A DNA stretch of 12,635 nucleotides, taken from contig PQAK01000050.1 of NCBI GenBank assembly GCA_003105225.1, positions 1-12,635 of the forward strand. Direction: 5' to 3'. The notes beneath the pieces are model-generated. The model saw nothing but the letters and a program-made list of their open reading frames with translations, made no database searches and was not told the origin of the DNA. Shown here in pieces: positions 1 to 8,716 of this stretch; the first letter of the stretch is position 1, and each line of letters opens with the position of its first letter. The DNA is from Deltaproteobacteria bacterium. Its GTDB lineage: Bacteria > Desulfobacterota > Deferrimicrobia > Deferrimicrobiales > Deferrimicrobiaceae. The translations under genes were made by a program, and so were the position numbers.

Positions 1-1172
1 TCCCCCGCGGGGTAGACGTCGAACACGTAAAGCAGGTCCGCGTCGTGGAACGCGGATAGAAAATCCCGGAAAAGCGCCTGCGTCCGGGAATACCGGTGCG
101 GCTGAAACCCCACGACGATCCTTCTCCCCGGCCACACCTCCCGGGCCGCCGAAAGGGTGGCCCGGATCTCGGCCGGGTGATGGCCGTAGTCGTCGACAAC
201 GATCACGCCGTTTCTCTCGCCCTTCACCTGGAACCTCCGGGCGACGCCCGCGTAATCGGCGAGCCCCGCACGGATCCGGTCGAACGGGATCCCGAGTTCC
301 GCCGCCACCGCCACCGCGGCGAGGGCGTTGCTCACGTTGTGCCGGCCGGGGGCCTTGAGCGTCACTTCCCCGAAGACCTCTCCCCGCCGGAGGATCCTGA
401 ACCGGTTGCTCATCCCGTCGGATACGACGCCGTCGGCGCGATAGTCGGCATGGGCGGAAAATCCGTAGGTGACGAACGTCTTTTCCACCGACGGGAGCAG
501 TTCCTGCACGTTCGGGTGGTCGATGCACAGCACCGCGAACCCGTAGAAGGGGATCTTGTTGATGAAGTGGAGGAAGGTTTCCTTGATCTGGCCGATCCCG
601 GTGTAGAAGTCGAGGTGCTCGGGGTCGATGTTGGTCACGACGGCCACGGTGGGCGACAGGCGGAGGAACGACCCGTCGCTCTCGTCGGCCTCGGCCACCA
701 GGAACTCCCCCTGGCCGAGCTTGGCGTTGGATCCCAGGCTGTTCAGCTTCCCGCCGACCACCGCGGTGGGGTCCCATCCCGCCGCGGCCAGGACCGTGGC
801 CACCATCGAGGTCGTCGTCGTCTTGCCGTGCGTGCCGGCGATCGCGATGCCGTACTTCATCCGCATCAGCTCCGCCAGCATCTCCGCGCGCGGGATCACG
901 GGGATCTTCCGCCGGTGCGCCTCGACCACCTCCGGGTTGTCCGGCCGCACCGCGGAGGAGACCACCACCACGTGTCCGTCCTCCGGCACGTTCTCCGCCG
1001 CGTGCCCCATCCCGATCACGGCTCCCAGGCGGGACAGCCGGTCGGTCGTGTCGGAGCGGCGCAGGTCGGATCCGCTCACCCGGTATCCCAGGTTCAGCAG
1101 CAGTTCCGCGATGCCGCTCATCCCGATGCCGCCGATGCCGACGAAGTGGATGCGGACCCCCTTCCTATACAC
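1..1172 (-). CDS. murC: UDP-N-acetylmuramate--L-alanine ligase, 3' end cut by window edge
   Basis: Cytoplasmic ATP-dependent ligase that adds L-alanine to UDP-MurNAc, the first stem-peptide step. My translation from GTG at 1172 gives 390 complete codons and is cut at the left edge just after DVYPAG; with a family length near 460, roughly 70 C-terminal residues are missing. The N-terminal Rossmann loop HFVGIGGIGMSGIAELL is at about residues 9-25. The ATP P-loop GTHGKTTTTS is at 113-122, EADESDGS at 161-168, NIDPEHLDFY at 181-190, and RHNVSNALAA of the central domain at 277-286. DDYGHHP (327-333) and FQPHRYSRT (356-364) mark the start of the C-terminal ligase domain. GTHGKTTTTS and DDYGHHP are typical of MurC rather than MurD, MurE or MurF. 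The GTG start overlaps the murG stop by 8 nt and has a G-rich stretch just upstream, which suggests translational coupling. The product is secure; the start is likely but not proven. Confidence 0.96.
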   Translation of the reverse strand, partial: MYRKGVRIHFVGIGGIGMSGIAELLLNLGYRVSGSDLRRSDTTDRLSRLGAVIGMGHAAENVPEDGHVVVVSSAVRPDNPEVVEAHRRKIPVIPRAEMLAELMRMKYGIAIAGTHGKTTTTSMVATVLAAAGWDPTAVVGGKLNSLGSNAKLGQGEFLVAEADESDGSFLRLSPTVAVVTNIDPEHLDFYTGIGQIKETFLHFINKIPFYGFAVLCIDHPNVQELLPSVEKTFVTYGFSAHADYRADGVVSDGMSNRFRILRRGEVFGEVTLKAPGRHNVSNALAAVAVAAELGIPFDRIRAGLADYAGVARRFQVKGERNGVIVVDDYGHHPAEIRATLSAAREVWPGRRIVVGFQPHRYSRTQALFRDFLSAFHDADLLYVFDVYPAG

Positions 1173-2262
1173 GAAGCGCCCCCTGCCCCTTCCCGATCAC
1201 GCCCAGCGCCGAGCGGACGATGCCCTCGGCCGCGCCCGGCCGGGAAAATGCCTCCGCCGCGGCCCCGGCGGCCGCCCGGAGGCCGGCGTCGGCTGCCCAC
1301 GCGGCCAGCGTCTCCAGGAGCCGATCCCCCGTGGCTTCCTCCTGCCGCATCCACACCCCTGCCCCGCCGGCGCAGAATTCCCGGGCGTTCCTCTCCTGGT
1401 GCCGGTCCGCGGCGTACGGGTAGGGGATGAGGATGCAGGGCTTTCCGAACAGGGAGGCCTCCGCGATCGAAAGCGCCCCTGCCCGCATGAGGACCGCGTC
1501 GCACCGTTCGAACGATTCCCCGATCCGCTCCGTGAAGGGGAACGGCTCGATCGGGAGTCCCTCCTCACGGACGGCCTTCTCCACCGGCTCGAACTCGCCG
1601 GCGCCGGTCTGCAGCGCGAACGTCATCGCGCGTCCTTCCCGCTTCACCCGCCTGCCCATCTCGAGGACCAGGGCATTGATCGCGCGCGCGCCCTGCGATC
1701 CGCCCAGCGCGAAGACGCGGAAGCCGGAATCCGATCGTCCCGGGGGCCCGCCCCCGCGGGCGGCGAGGATTTCCCGCCGGACCGGGTTTCCGGAGAACTC
1801 GGTGCGGCCGGGGGGGAAATAGCCGGCCGCCCCTTGAAATCCCGCGTACACTTTCCTCGCCATCCTCCCCAGCATCCGGTTCGCCCTGCCCGGCACGGCG
1901 TTCTGCTCCTGGAGGAACAGGGGGATGCCGCGCACCACCGCGGCGACGGAAACGGGAACGGAGGCGTACCCGCCGACCCCGAAGACCAGGTCCGGGCGGC
2001 GGCGCCTCAAGACCGAGAACGAGACGGCGACCCCTGTCACCATGCGGCCCATGCCGAGAAGCCCTCCCGCCCCCCTTCCCTGGATCGGACCCGACGGCAC
2101 GAAATCGATTTCATACCCCCGCGACGGGACCGCGCTCGCCTCGAGTCCGCGCTCCGTCCCGACGAAGGAGACGGAGCCGCCGGGCGCCAGCAGGAGGAAC
2201 GCTTCAGCAATCGCTATCCCCGGAAAAACGTGTCCTCCGGTTCCCCCGCCTGCGATGATCAT
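1165..2262 (-). CDS. murG: UDP-GlcNAc:lipid I N-acetylglucosaminyltransferase MurG
   Basis: Peripheral membrane GT28 glycosyltransferase on the cytoplasmic face. It transfers GlcNAc from UDP-GlcNAc to lipid I to make lipid II. The protein is 365 aa from ATG 2262, the usual family length. The N-terminal glycine loop IIAGGGTGGHVFPG is at residues 2-15, LQEQNAVPGRANRM at 117-130, the second-domain loop FALGGSQGARAIN at 184-196, and the UDP-GlcNAc-binding stretch MRAGALSIAEASLFGKP at 259-275, followed by IPYPYAADRHQERNA (279-293). An in-frame TTG at 2274 would add four residues (MSLT) and lies nearer the GGAGG at about 2278-2282. I prefer the ATG because it places the glycine loop at the normal distance from the N-terminus. 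The start lies inside the 3' end of ftsW, giving a 59-nt overlap (71 nt from TTG). The TAG stop at 1165-1167 overlaps murC. Confidence 0.96.
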   Translation of the reverse strand: MIIAGGGTGGHVFPGIAIAEAFLLLAPGGSVSFVGTERGLEASAVPSRGYEIDFVPSGPIQGRGAGGLLGMGRMVTGVAVSFSVLRRRRPDLVFGVGGYASVPVSVAAVVRGIPLFLQEQNAVPGRANRMLGRMARKVYAGFQGAAGYFPPGRTEFSGNPVRREILAARGGGPPGRSDSGFRVFALGGSQGARAINALVLEMGRRVKREGRAMTFALQTGAGEFEPVEKAVREEGLPIEPFPFTERIGESFERCDAVLMRAGALSIAEASLFGKPCILIPYPYAADRHQERNAREFCAGGAGVWMRQEEATGDRLLETLAAWAADAGLRAAAGAAAEAFSRPGAAEGIVRSALGVIGKGQGALRV

Positions 2263-3385
2263 GGTCAGCGACAAAGGCCTCCGCCCCCTTCAGCGATATG
2301 TTCATCAGCACGCCGATCGCCGCGAGGTGGAGGATCAGGGAGCTCCCCCCGTAGCTCAGGAACGGCAGCACCATCCCCTTCGGGGGGAGCATCGTCAGAC
2401 CCACCATCATGTTCATCAGCGCCTGGATGCCGATCACCGAGGAAAGCCCGATGGCGAGGTATCTGCCGAACGGGTCCCGCGCCCGGCGCGCGATCCGGTA
2501 CCCCACCCACACCATCGTCAGGAAACAGGCCCCGACGGCCACGACCCCTGCAAACCCCAGTTCCTCCCCGATGACGGAGAAAATGTAGTCCGTGTGCATT
2601 TCCGGGAGGTAGAACAGCTTCTGTTTCCCCGACCCGATTCCCGTTCCGAGGAGCCCCCCGTTGGAAAACGCGATCAGCGACTGCACCACCTGGTAGCCGG
2701 CCGCCTGGGCCTGGGAAAAGGGATCGATGAACGCCTGGAGGCGCGCCATGCGGTACGGCTTCGATGCGATCAGGAAGACGACCCCCGCCACGCCCGCCCC
2801 GAAGAGCCCCGCCAGCAGCTTCCAGGGGAAGCCGGCGATGAACAGCAGCGCCAGGCACGAGGCCACGATGACCACCGCCATCCCGAAGTCGGGCTCCTTG
2901 AGGATGATCGCGATGAAAACCGCCGTCACCGCCAGCACCGGGAGGAAGACCTTGACCCCCTCCTTGGGGTTTTCCCCCTTCCGGTCGATGGTGTACGCGG
3001 CGAAGGCGAGGAGGATGAACTTGGAGAGCTCCGACGGTTGGAACGTGAAGACGCGGAGGTTGATCCAGCGGGAGGCGCCGTTCGCCGTATGCCGGATGCC
3101 GGGCACGAAGACCAGGAGCAGCAGCCCCAATGTCGCGGCCAGGAGGAACCAGATGCGCCGGCGGTAGAAATCGTAGTCCACCCGCGTCAGCAGGACCGCC
3201 AGGGAAGCCCCCAGGACCAGGAAGAGGACCTGGCGCTTGAAGAAGTACGCGGTGTCGTTCCCGAAGCGCGCGGAAGCCCCCGCGGTCACGGACGTCGCAC
3301 TGAACACCATCACGGTCCCCAGGACCGCCAGGATCAGCGTGCAGAAGAACAGGATCAGGTTCTCGTGCCGTTTGCCGATGGTCAT
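2204..3385 (-). CDS. ftsW: Septal peptidoglycan glycosyltransferase FtsW (SEDS family)
   Basis: Polytopic inner-membrane SEDS protein that polymerises lipid II at the division septum, working with FtsI. It has 393 aa and about ten hydrophobic segments (roughly 9-29, 50-67, 78-95, 119-133, 145-162, 166-184, 190-207, 270-294, 311-331, 343-365). SEDS signatures are ANGASRWINL (101-110), QPSELSK (116-122), KEPDFG (163-168), PEMHTDYIFSVIGEELGF (261-278) and PPKGMVLPFLSYGGSSL (334-350). Asp266 in HTDYIF aligns with the proposed catalytic Asp297 of E. coli FtsW. RodA is the alternative SEDS member, but the position between murD and murG argues for FtsW. The ATG at 3385 forms an ATGA overlap with the murD stop and has a good GGAGGAG ribosome-binding site 8 nt upstream (3394-3400). 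Longer upstream readings of the frame only cover murD in the wrong frame. The last ~20 residues, a polar basic tail, are encoded inside the murG start region. Confidence 0.96.
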   Translation of the reverse strand: MTIGKRHENLILFFCTLILAVLGTVMVFSATSVTAGASARFGNDTAYFFKRQVLFLVLGASLAVLLTRVDYDFYRRRIWFLLAATLGLLLLVFVPGIRHTANGASRWINLRVFTFQPSELSKFILLAFAAYTIDRKGENPKEGVKVFLPVLAVTAVFIAIILKEPDFGMAVVIVASCLALLFIAGFPWKLLAGLFGAGVAGVVFLIASKPYRMARLQAFIDPFSQAQAAGYQVVQSLIAFSNGGLLGTGIGSGKQKLFYLPEMHTDYIFSVIGEELGFAGVVAVGACFLTMVWVGYRIARRARDPFGRYLAIGLSSVIGIQALMNMMVGLTMLPPKGMVLPFLSYGGSSLILHLAAIGVLMNISLKGAEAFVADHDHRRRGNRRTRFSGDSDC

Positions 3386-4728
3386 CCCGCGAGCTCCTCC
3401 ACGGCCTTGCGAAACGCCTGGCCCCGCTCCTCGAAGTTGCGGAACTGGTCGAAGCTGGAGCAGGCCGGCGACAGGATCACGACGTCCCCCGGCCGGGCAA
3501 GCCCGGCGGCCTTCCGCACGGCCTCGGCGAGGGTCTCGACCACCGCGAGCGGCGAGGCGCCGGACAGCTCGCGCTCCATCCTTCCGCGGGCTTCCCCGAA
3601 GAGGACCGCGGCGCGGGCCCTGCGGCGCAGCGGCTCCCGCAGCGGCCGGAAGTCGATCCCCTTGTCCTTCCCCCCCGCGATCAGCACGACCGGCTCCGAA
3701 AATCCTTCCAGGCACTTCAGCACCGCGCCGACGTTGGTTCCCTTGGAATCGTTGAACCAGGAGACGTTCCGGACCTGCCGGACGAACTCCACGCGGTGCG
3801 GCAATCCCGGGAAGGCCTCGAGGGCCTCGCGCACCGCCTCCGGGGGAACGCCGATCCGCCGCGCGGCCGCGATCGCGGCCATCGCGTTTTCGACGTTCTG
3901 CGTCCCCCGGATCCGCAGCAGCGACCTCGAGTACCGCTCTTCCCGCCCGCCGGCTCGATAGACGATCTCCTCACCGTCGAGGGACACCCCCTCGGGGAGG
4001 AGCCGCGCCAGGGAGAACGGGACCTTCTCCGCCCGGATCCGTCCGGCGCGGGCGGCCACCTCCGGATCGTCCGCGTTGATGACGGCCAGGTCGGTCGCCC
4101 CCTGGTTCCTGAAGAGCGCCATCTTCGTCTCGGCGTACTCGGCGAAATCCCGGTACCGGTCGCTGTGATCCTCCGTGAGGTTCAGGAGGAGCCCGACCTT
4201 CGGGCGGAACGCGTCGATCGATTCCAGTTGGAAGCTGGACACCTCGACCACGCCCCAGTCGAACGGCTCTCCGGCGGCGGCGGCGAGAGGCGTCCCCAGG
4301 TTTCCCCCGACGAACACGCGGGGGAAGGCGCGCGACGCCATGTCTCCCAGAAGCGTCGTCACGGTCGACTTGCCGTTCGTCCCCGTGACGGCCGCCACGC
4401 TGCCCCGGAATCTCCGGAACCCGAGCTCGAGCTCCCCCCACACCATCGCACCCGACCGGGCGAGGGCTTCCCGGGGAAGCTTCGATGACGGCACTCCCGG
4501 CGACAGGACGACGAGGTCCACGCCCATCGCCGCCTTCTCGGTCATCCGCCCGTGGAGAAACGCGACCTGCGGCGGGATCCCCGTCCCGAGGGACCTCTCC
4601 ACCGCCTCCTTCGGGCGTTCGTCCAGGAGGGTCACGCGCGCACCCTCCCGCAGCAGGAGCAGCGCCGCAGCGGCTCCCGACTTCCCGGCGCCCACCACGA
4701 ACACGTTTTTCTTCTCGAAGGAATCCAT
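3382..4728 (-). CDS. murD: UDP-N-acetylmuramoyl-L-alanine--D-glutamate ligase
   Basis: Cytoplasmic ligase that adds D-glutamate to UDP-MurNAc-L-Ala using ATP. The protein is 448 aa, normal for MurD. The N-terminal UDP-binding Rossmann fold starts VFVVGAGKSG (9-18), and LSPGVP is at 75-80. The P-loop VTGTNGKST is at 114-122 (Lys120), VEVSSFQLE at 161-169 and NLTEDHSDRY at 183-192. Lys202 in ETKMALF corresponds to the carbamylated active-site lysine of the family. HRVEF (311-315), FNDSKGTN (325-332), IAGGKDKG (350-357) and LSPACSSFDQFRNFEERG (419-436) mark the C-terminal domain. The last motif and the FNDSKGTN form separate MurD from the other Mur ligases. The ATG at 4728 follows the mraY stop after a single base; the only ribosome-binding sequence close by is a weak GGTGAG directly adjacent, so coupled translation is likely. 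The stop overlaps the ftsW start as ATGA. Confidence 0.97.
   Translation of the reverse strand: MDSFEKKNVFVVGAGKSGAAAALLLLREGARVTLLDERPKEAVERSLGTGIPPQVAFLHGRMTEKAAMGVDLVVLSPGVPSSKLPREALARSGAMVWGELELGFRRFRGSVAAVTGTNGKSTVTTLLGDMASRAFPRVFVGGNLGTPLAAAAGEPFDWGVVEVSSFQLESIDAFRPKVGLLLNLTEDHSDRYRDFAEYAETKMALFRNQGATDLAVINADDPEVAARAGRIRAEKVPFSLARLLPEGVSLDGEEIVYRAGGREERYSRSLLRIRGTQNVENAMAAIAAARRIGVPPEAVREALEAFPGLPHRVEFVRQVRNVSWFNDSKGTNVGAVLKCLEGFSEPVVLIAGGKDKGIDFRPLREPLRRRARAAVLFGEARGRMERELSGASPLAVVETLAEAVRKAAGLARPGDVVILSPACSSFDQFRNFEERGQAFRKAVEELAG
3394..3400 (-). promoter_or_regulatory. Ribosome-binding site of ftsW
   Basis: GGAGGAG on the minus strand, 8 nt before the ATG at 3385 and inside the last codons of murD. 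It fixes the ftsW start at the ATGA overlap rather than at upstream positions of the same open frame. Confidence 0.75.
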
Positions 4729-4729
4729 C

Positions 4730-5806
4730 TCACCGGATCTTCAGCGTGCTGATCGCCAGCAGCGCCAGGATGATCGAGATGATCCAGAACCGGACGATGA
4801 TCTTCGGCTCGGCCCACCCCTGGAGCTCGAAATGATGATGGATCGGCGCCATGCGGAAGATCCGCTTCCGGGTGGTCTTGTAGGAGTACACCTGCACGAT
4901 CACCGAAAGGGCTTCCATGACGAACACGCCGCCGACCAGCGCCAGGACGATCTCCTGCTTCACCATGACGGCCACCACCCCCAGCGCCGCGCCGATGGAA
5001 AGGGAGCCCGTGTCCCCCATGAACACCTGGGCCGGGTAGGTGTTGAACCAGAGGAAGCCGATCCCGGCGCCCGCCATCGCGCCGCAGAAGATGGTCAGTT
5101 CCCCCGCCCCCGGCACATACGGAATCTGGAGGTAGCTGGCGATCTTGATGTGGCCCGCCAGGTAGGCGAACAGCATGTAGGTGCCCGCCGAGATGATCGA
5201 CGGCCCGATGGCGAGTCCGTCGAGGCCGTCCGTCAGGTTCACGGCGTTGGATGCCCCGACGATCACCAGGATGATGAACGGGATGTAGAACGCCCCCAGG
5301 CTGGGATTCATCTTCTTGAAGAAGGGGATGGTGACGTTGGGCTGGATGCCGATGTCCAGGTAGATCAGCGTCGCCGCCACCGCCGCCAGGGCGAACTGGA
5401 AAAGAAGCTTCTTCCTCGGGGAGAGCCCTTTCGGGTCCTTCCGGATCACTTTCTTGAAGTCGTCGACGAACCCAATCGCGCCGAACCCCACGGTCACGAA
5501 CACCGCGATCCAGATGTAGGGGTTCCCCAGGTTGGCCCACAGGAGGGTCGGAATCACGGAGGCCAGCACGATGAGCAGCCCGCCCATCGTGGGCGTTCCC
5601 TCCTTCGAAAGGTGGCTCTCCGGCCCGTCCCTCCGGATGACCTGCCCGATCTGGTGCGAACCCAGCTCCCGGATGAGCCAGGGGCCGATGACGAAGCACA
5701 ACAGCAGCGCGGTGATCGCGGCGTAGATCGTGCGAAAGGTGATGTATCGGAATACGTTGAAAAAGGAGTAATCCGCGTGAAGCGGAAAGAGAAGGTGATA
5801 GAGCAT
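4730..5806 (-). CDS. mraY: Phospho-N-acetylmuramoyl-pentapeptide-transferase MraY
   Basis: Polytopic inner-membrane enzyme that transfers phospho-MurNAc-pentapeptide from UDP to undecaprenyl phosphate, producing lipid I, which is then used by MurG. The protein is 358 aa, the standard length, with about ten hydrophobic helices. Family motifs in order are KEGTPTMGG (68-76), GFVDDFKKV (112-120, with the paired Asp115/Asp116 that bind magnesium and substrate), NAVNLTDGLDGLA (187-199, including Asp193), FMGDTGSLSIG (262-272, Asp265) and the cytoplasmic APIHHHFELQGW loop (320-331, His323-325). WecA-type relatives lack the HHH loop in this form, so MraY is clear. The ATG at 5806 lies 6 nt after the murF stop with no strong ribosome-binding site, which suggests dependence on translation of murF. 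No broken motif is seen. Confidence 0.98.
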   Translation of the reverse strand: MLYHLLFPLHADYSFFNVFRYITFRTIYAAITALLLCFVIGPWLIRELGSHQIGQVIRRDGPESHLSKEGTPTMGGLLIVLASVIPTLLWANLGNPYIWIAVFVTVGFGAIGFVDDFKKVIRKDPKGLSPRKKLLFQFALAAVAATLIYLDIGIQPNVTIPFFKKMNPSLGAFYIPFIILVIVGASNAVNLTDGLDGLAIGPSIISAGTYMLFAYLAGHIKIASYLQIPYVPGAGELTIFCGAMAGAGIGFLWFNTYPAQVFMGDTGSLSIGAALGVVAVMVKQEIVLALVGGVFVMEALSVIVQVYSYKTTRKRIFRMAPIHHHFELQGWAEPKIIVRFWIISIILALLAISTLKIR

Positions 5807-5812
5807 CGTCCG

Positions 5813-7210
5813 TCAGGCCCATATCCTTTCGATCTCGTCGGCGATCTCCTCCAGGCGCATCCCGCGGGACCCCTTGACCAGAACGATATCCCCCTCGCGC
5901 AGGGCGTTCCCGACCATCGTCTTGAGGCGCTCCCGGTCCCCGGTATGCGCCACCGTTTCGGGATCCATCCCTCCCTCGAGCGCGCCCCGGGCGGTTTGCG
6001 CCGATAGCTCGCCGAAGGTGAACAGGAGGTCCAGCCCGGATCCGGCGGCGAGGTGGCCGATGCGGAAATGGGAGGATGCCGAGACCTCGCCGAGCTCCAG
6101 CATGTCCCCCAGGACGGCCACGGCGCGCCGGTTTCCGCGAAGGATCTTCAGGTTGCGGATAGCGGCTTCCGTCGATGCGGGGTTCGCGTTGTAGCTGTCG
6201 TCCAGGAGCAGCCCGCCGCCCCTGAGCGGAACGGGGTGAAACCGCCCCCGCACGGATTCGTGCGAGGAAAACCCCTCCGCCAGGTCGGCCGGCCGGAGCC
6301 CCAGGACGTATGCGGCTGCCGTGGCCGCCAGCGCGTTCATGAGATGGTGTTCGCCCGTCACCGGCAGGGAGGAGGTGAATTCGCCGGAGGGGGTACGGAT
6401 GGCGATTTGCATCCCGTGGTCGTCCATCGAGAGGATCCGGCCCGAAAACTCGTTGAGGGCGACGCCGTAAAAGATCTTCCTCGCCTTGCAGCGCCCCCCC
6501 TCCCGCAGGACCCGCAGGTCGGTCGCGTTCACCACCGCGGTCCCGGACTCCGGGAGGGCGCGGAACAGGTCCCCCTTCTCGCGCGCCACCCCTTCCAGGT
6601 TCCCGAGCCCTTGCAGGTGCGCGGGAGCGATATTGGTGATGATCCCCACGTCGGGAGCCGCGATCTGCGCCAGGCGGGCGATCTCCCCGGGCTGGTTCGA
6701 TCCCATTTCCAGGACCGCGGCGTCGTGCCGGCAGGAAAGCTCGAGCAGCGTCAGCGGCATTCCGATCAGGTTGTTCCGGTTCCCGATGTTCTTGAGGACG
6801 TTCCTTCCCGGCGAGAGGAGGCCGGCCAGCATCTCCTTCGTGGAGGTCTTCCCCGAGCTTCCCGTGATTCCCACGAGCGGGATCCCCCGATGTCGCTCCC
6901 GATGCGCGTGCGCCAGGTCGCCCAGGGCCTCCACCGGGTTCCGCACGACGAACACGGCCTTTTCCGAAATGACCGTGGAGGGAATTTTCGCCGCTCCCTC
7001 CTCGGACACGATGGCCGCCAATGCGCCATTCCGGAACGCCGCTTCGACGAAGTCGGCGCCGTCCGACCGTTCGCCCGGCAGGGCGATGAACAGGCCGCCC
7101 GGCGTCACCTCGCGGCTGTCGGTCGTGACCGTCCCGATCGGCGTCCGCGCCGGGATCTCCCCCTCCGCCCGAAGCGGCTGGATCGCCCCGAAGACTTCCT
7201 CGAGGGTCAT
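5813..7210 (-). CDS. murF: UDP-N-acetylmuramoyl-tripeptide--D-alanyl-D-alanine ligase
   Basis: Cytoplasmic ATP-dependent ligase that adds the D-Ala-D-Ala dipeptide to UDP-MurNAc-tripeptide, the last soluble precursor step before MraY. The protein is 465 aa from ATG 7210. The N-terminal domain carries DSREVTPGGLFIALPGERSD (31-50), followed by the P-loop GITGSSGKTSTKEM (114-127). Typical MurF motifs follow: NNLIGMPLTLL (146-156), LEMGSNQPGEI (167-177), NIAPAHLQGLG (193-203), DDSYNANPAS (337-346), VLGDMLELG (366-374) and VKGSRGMRLE (445-454). DDSYNANP and GDMLELG distinguish it from MurE. The open frame extends 29 codons further upstream to 7297, but that stretch lies within the murE 3' coding region and has no MurF character. 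I therefore start at the ATG, which leaves one base after the murE stop (7212). Confidence 0.97.
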   Translation of the reverse strand: MTLEEVFGAIQPLRAEGEIPARTPIGTVTTDSREVTPGGLFIALPGERSDGADFVEAAFRNGALAAIVSEEGAAKIPSTVISEKAVFVVRNPVEALGDLAHAHRERHRGIPLVGITGSSGKTSTKEMLAGLLSPGRNVLKNIGNRNNLIGMPLTLLELSCRHDAAVLEMGSNQPGEIARLAQIAAPDVGIITNIAPAHLQGLGNLEGVAREKGDLFRALPESGTAVVNATDLRVLREGGRCKARKIFYGVALNEFSGRILSMDDHGMQIAIRTPSGEFTSSLPVTGEHHLMNALAATAAAYVLGLRPADLAEGFSSHESVRGRFHPVPLRGGGLLLDDSYNANPASTEAAIRNLKILRGNRRAVAVLGDMLELGEVSASSHFRIGHLAAGSGLDLLFTFGELSAQTARGALEGGMDPETVAHTGDRERLKTMVGNALREGDIVLVKGSRGMRLEEIADEIERIWA

Positions 7211-7211
7211 C

Positions 7212-8708
7212 CTACCCGTCGGCGGCAAGCATGCCCCGGACGATTTCCCGGTCGTCGAACGGCAGACTCCGGTCCCCGATGATCTGTACATTCTCATGTC
7301 CTTTCCCGGCGATCGCCACCGTGTCGCCCGGCCGCGCCATCGTCAGCGCATGCTGGATCGCCGCCCTCCTGTCGGGAATCACCACGAAATATCCGTCCTC
7401 CCAGGCCACGTCTCCCCGCGCCTCGAGAAACCCTTCCGAACGCAGGCCCGGCAGGATATCCGAGAGGATCGCCACCGGGTCCTCGTTGCGGGGATTGTCG
7501 GAGGTGACGACGACGACGTCCGAGCGCAATGCCGCGATCCGTCCCATCTGCGGCCGTTTTCCCCGGTCCCGGTTCCCGCCGCATCCGAAAACGGTGATCA
7601 GGCGGCCGCCCCCCAGCCCCTGGAGCGTCGACAGGACCACATCCATCCCTTCGGGGGTGTGGGCGTAGTCGACGTAGATCTGCACGCCGCGCTCGTGGGG
7701 GATCTTCTCCATCCTGCCCGGGATCACGGGGAGCCGCTCCACCCCCTCCCGGACCGCATCGTTGGGGATCCCGAGGAGCCGGGAGGCGCAGACAGCCGCC
7801 ATTACGTTAGATGCGTTGTAGGAACCGACGAGCCGGGTGCGCAGGTCCAGGTCCCCCCAAGGCGTCCGGAGCGACAAGCGCGTCCCCTCGAAGGACATCT
7901 CCACGCTGCGGGGATGCACCGACCGGGTCCCCAGGAATCCATAGGTCAGCGCGTCGGGAAATTCGCGCGAAAGCCTTGCGCCGTAGGGATCGTCACCGTT
8001 GATCGCGATCCCCGGCCGCTTCCCCCCGGCGGGGAGGAACTCCCGGAAGAACCGCGCCTTGGCGGCGAAATACGACTCCATGTCGCCGTGGAAATCGAGG
8101 TGGTCCCGGGTGAGGTTGGTGAACACGCCCGCGTCGAACCGCACCCCGGCGATCCTTCCCTGGGCGGCGCTGTGGGAGGACACCTCCATCAGGAGATGGG
8201 TGACGCCGCGGGAGGCCGCTTCCGCCATCACTTCCTGGAGCTCGTGGGGAAAGGGGGTCGTGAGACCCGTTCGGAGGACCTCCTGTCCCACACGGTAGTT
8301 GATGGTGCCGATCACCGCGGTTTTGCGGCCCGCCGCGGCGAGGATCGACTCCAGAAGGTAGGTCACCGTCGTCTTTCCGTTGGTCCCCGTCACTCCGACC
8401 ACCGCGAGCCGCGCGGAAGGGTCCCCGTGGAAATTCGCCGCAGCCTTCGGCAGGGCGGCGGACGTGGAGGCCACCCGGACCGTGGGAAGCGGCGAGGAGG
8501 GGACCTCCCGCTCGACCAGGGCCGCCGCGGCGCCCGCCTGGGCCGCCTGCCCGAGGAACGCGTGGCCGTCCGAGCGCTCCCCGCGGATGGCGACGAACAG
8601 ATCGGCTTTCCGGACCTTCCGGGAATCGATCGAGATGCCGCCGACATCGATCGCGCCGTGCGGCGTCGGTTCCGCCTCCAGGGTTGCCAGGACTTCCGAT
8701 AGCCTCAT
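7212..8708 (-). CDS. murE: UDP-MurNAc-L-Ala-D-Glu:meso-diaminopimelate ligase
   Basis: Cytoplasmic ligase that adds the third stem-peptide residue. The protein is 498 aa from ATG 8708. The N-terminal domain shows ISIDSRKVRKADLFVAIRG (25-43), then the P-loop VTGTNGKTTVTYL (106-118), MEVSSHSAAQGR (174-185) and TNLTRDHLDFHG (197-208). Lys217 in YFAAKARF is the expected carbamylated lysine. VDYAHTPEGM (346-355), FGCGGNRDRGKRPQM (374-388) and GKGHE (468-472) follow. DNPRNEDP (404-411) matches the DNPR motif known to select meso-diaminopimelate over lysine, so the peptidoglycan is predicted to be DAP-type. The start has GGTGAG 7 nt upstream. An in-frame GTG at 8720, overlapping the ftsI stop, is a possible alternative adding four residues. 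The frame stays open far upstream through ftsI, but that part is out-of-frame translation of ftsI. Confidence 0.97.
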   Translation of the reverse strand: MRLSEVLATLEAEPTPHGAIDVGGISIDSRKVRKADLFVAIRGERSDGHAFLGQAAQAGAAAALVEREVPSSPLPTVRVASTSAALPKAAANFHGDPSARLAVVGVTGTNGKTTVTYLLESILAAAGRKTAVIGTINYRVGQEVLRTGLTTPFPHELQEVMAEAASRGVTHLLMEVSSHSAAQGRIAGVRFDAGVFTNLTRDHLDFHGDMESYFAAKARFFREFLPAGGKRPGIAINGDDPYGARLSREFPDALTYGFLGTRSVHPRSVEMSFEGTRLSLRTPWGDLDLRTRLVGSYNASNVMAAVCASRLLGIPNDAVREGVERLPVIPGRMEKIPHERGVQIYVDYAHTPEGMDVVLSTLQGLGGGRLITVFGCGGNRDRGKRPQMGRIAALRSDVVVVTSDNPRNEDPVAILSDILPGLRSEGFLEARGDVAWEDGYFVVIPDRRAAIQHALTMARPGDTVAIAGKGHENVQIIGDRSLPFDDREIVRGMLAADG

Positions 8709-8716
8709 CCCTTCTC

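Noticed and set aside
3386..3715. N-terminal extension of ftsW across murD.
   Set aside because: It is out-of-frame translation of the murD 3' end. The ATG at 3385 has a good ribosome-binding site and begins the normal FtsW N-terminus.
4150..4182. MurD NLTEDHSDRY looked different from the DHLD pattern seen in MurE.
   Set aside because: MurD proteins, including that of E. coli, use a TEDH-DRY form at this site, so it is normal.
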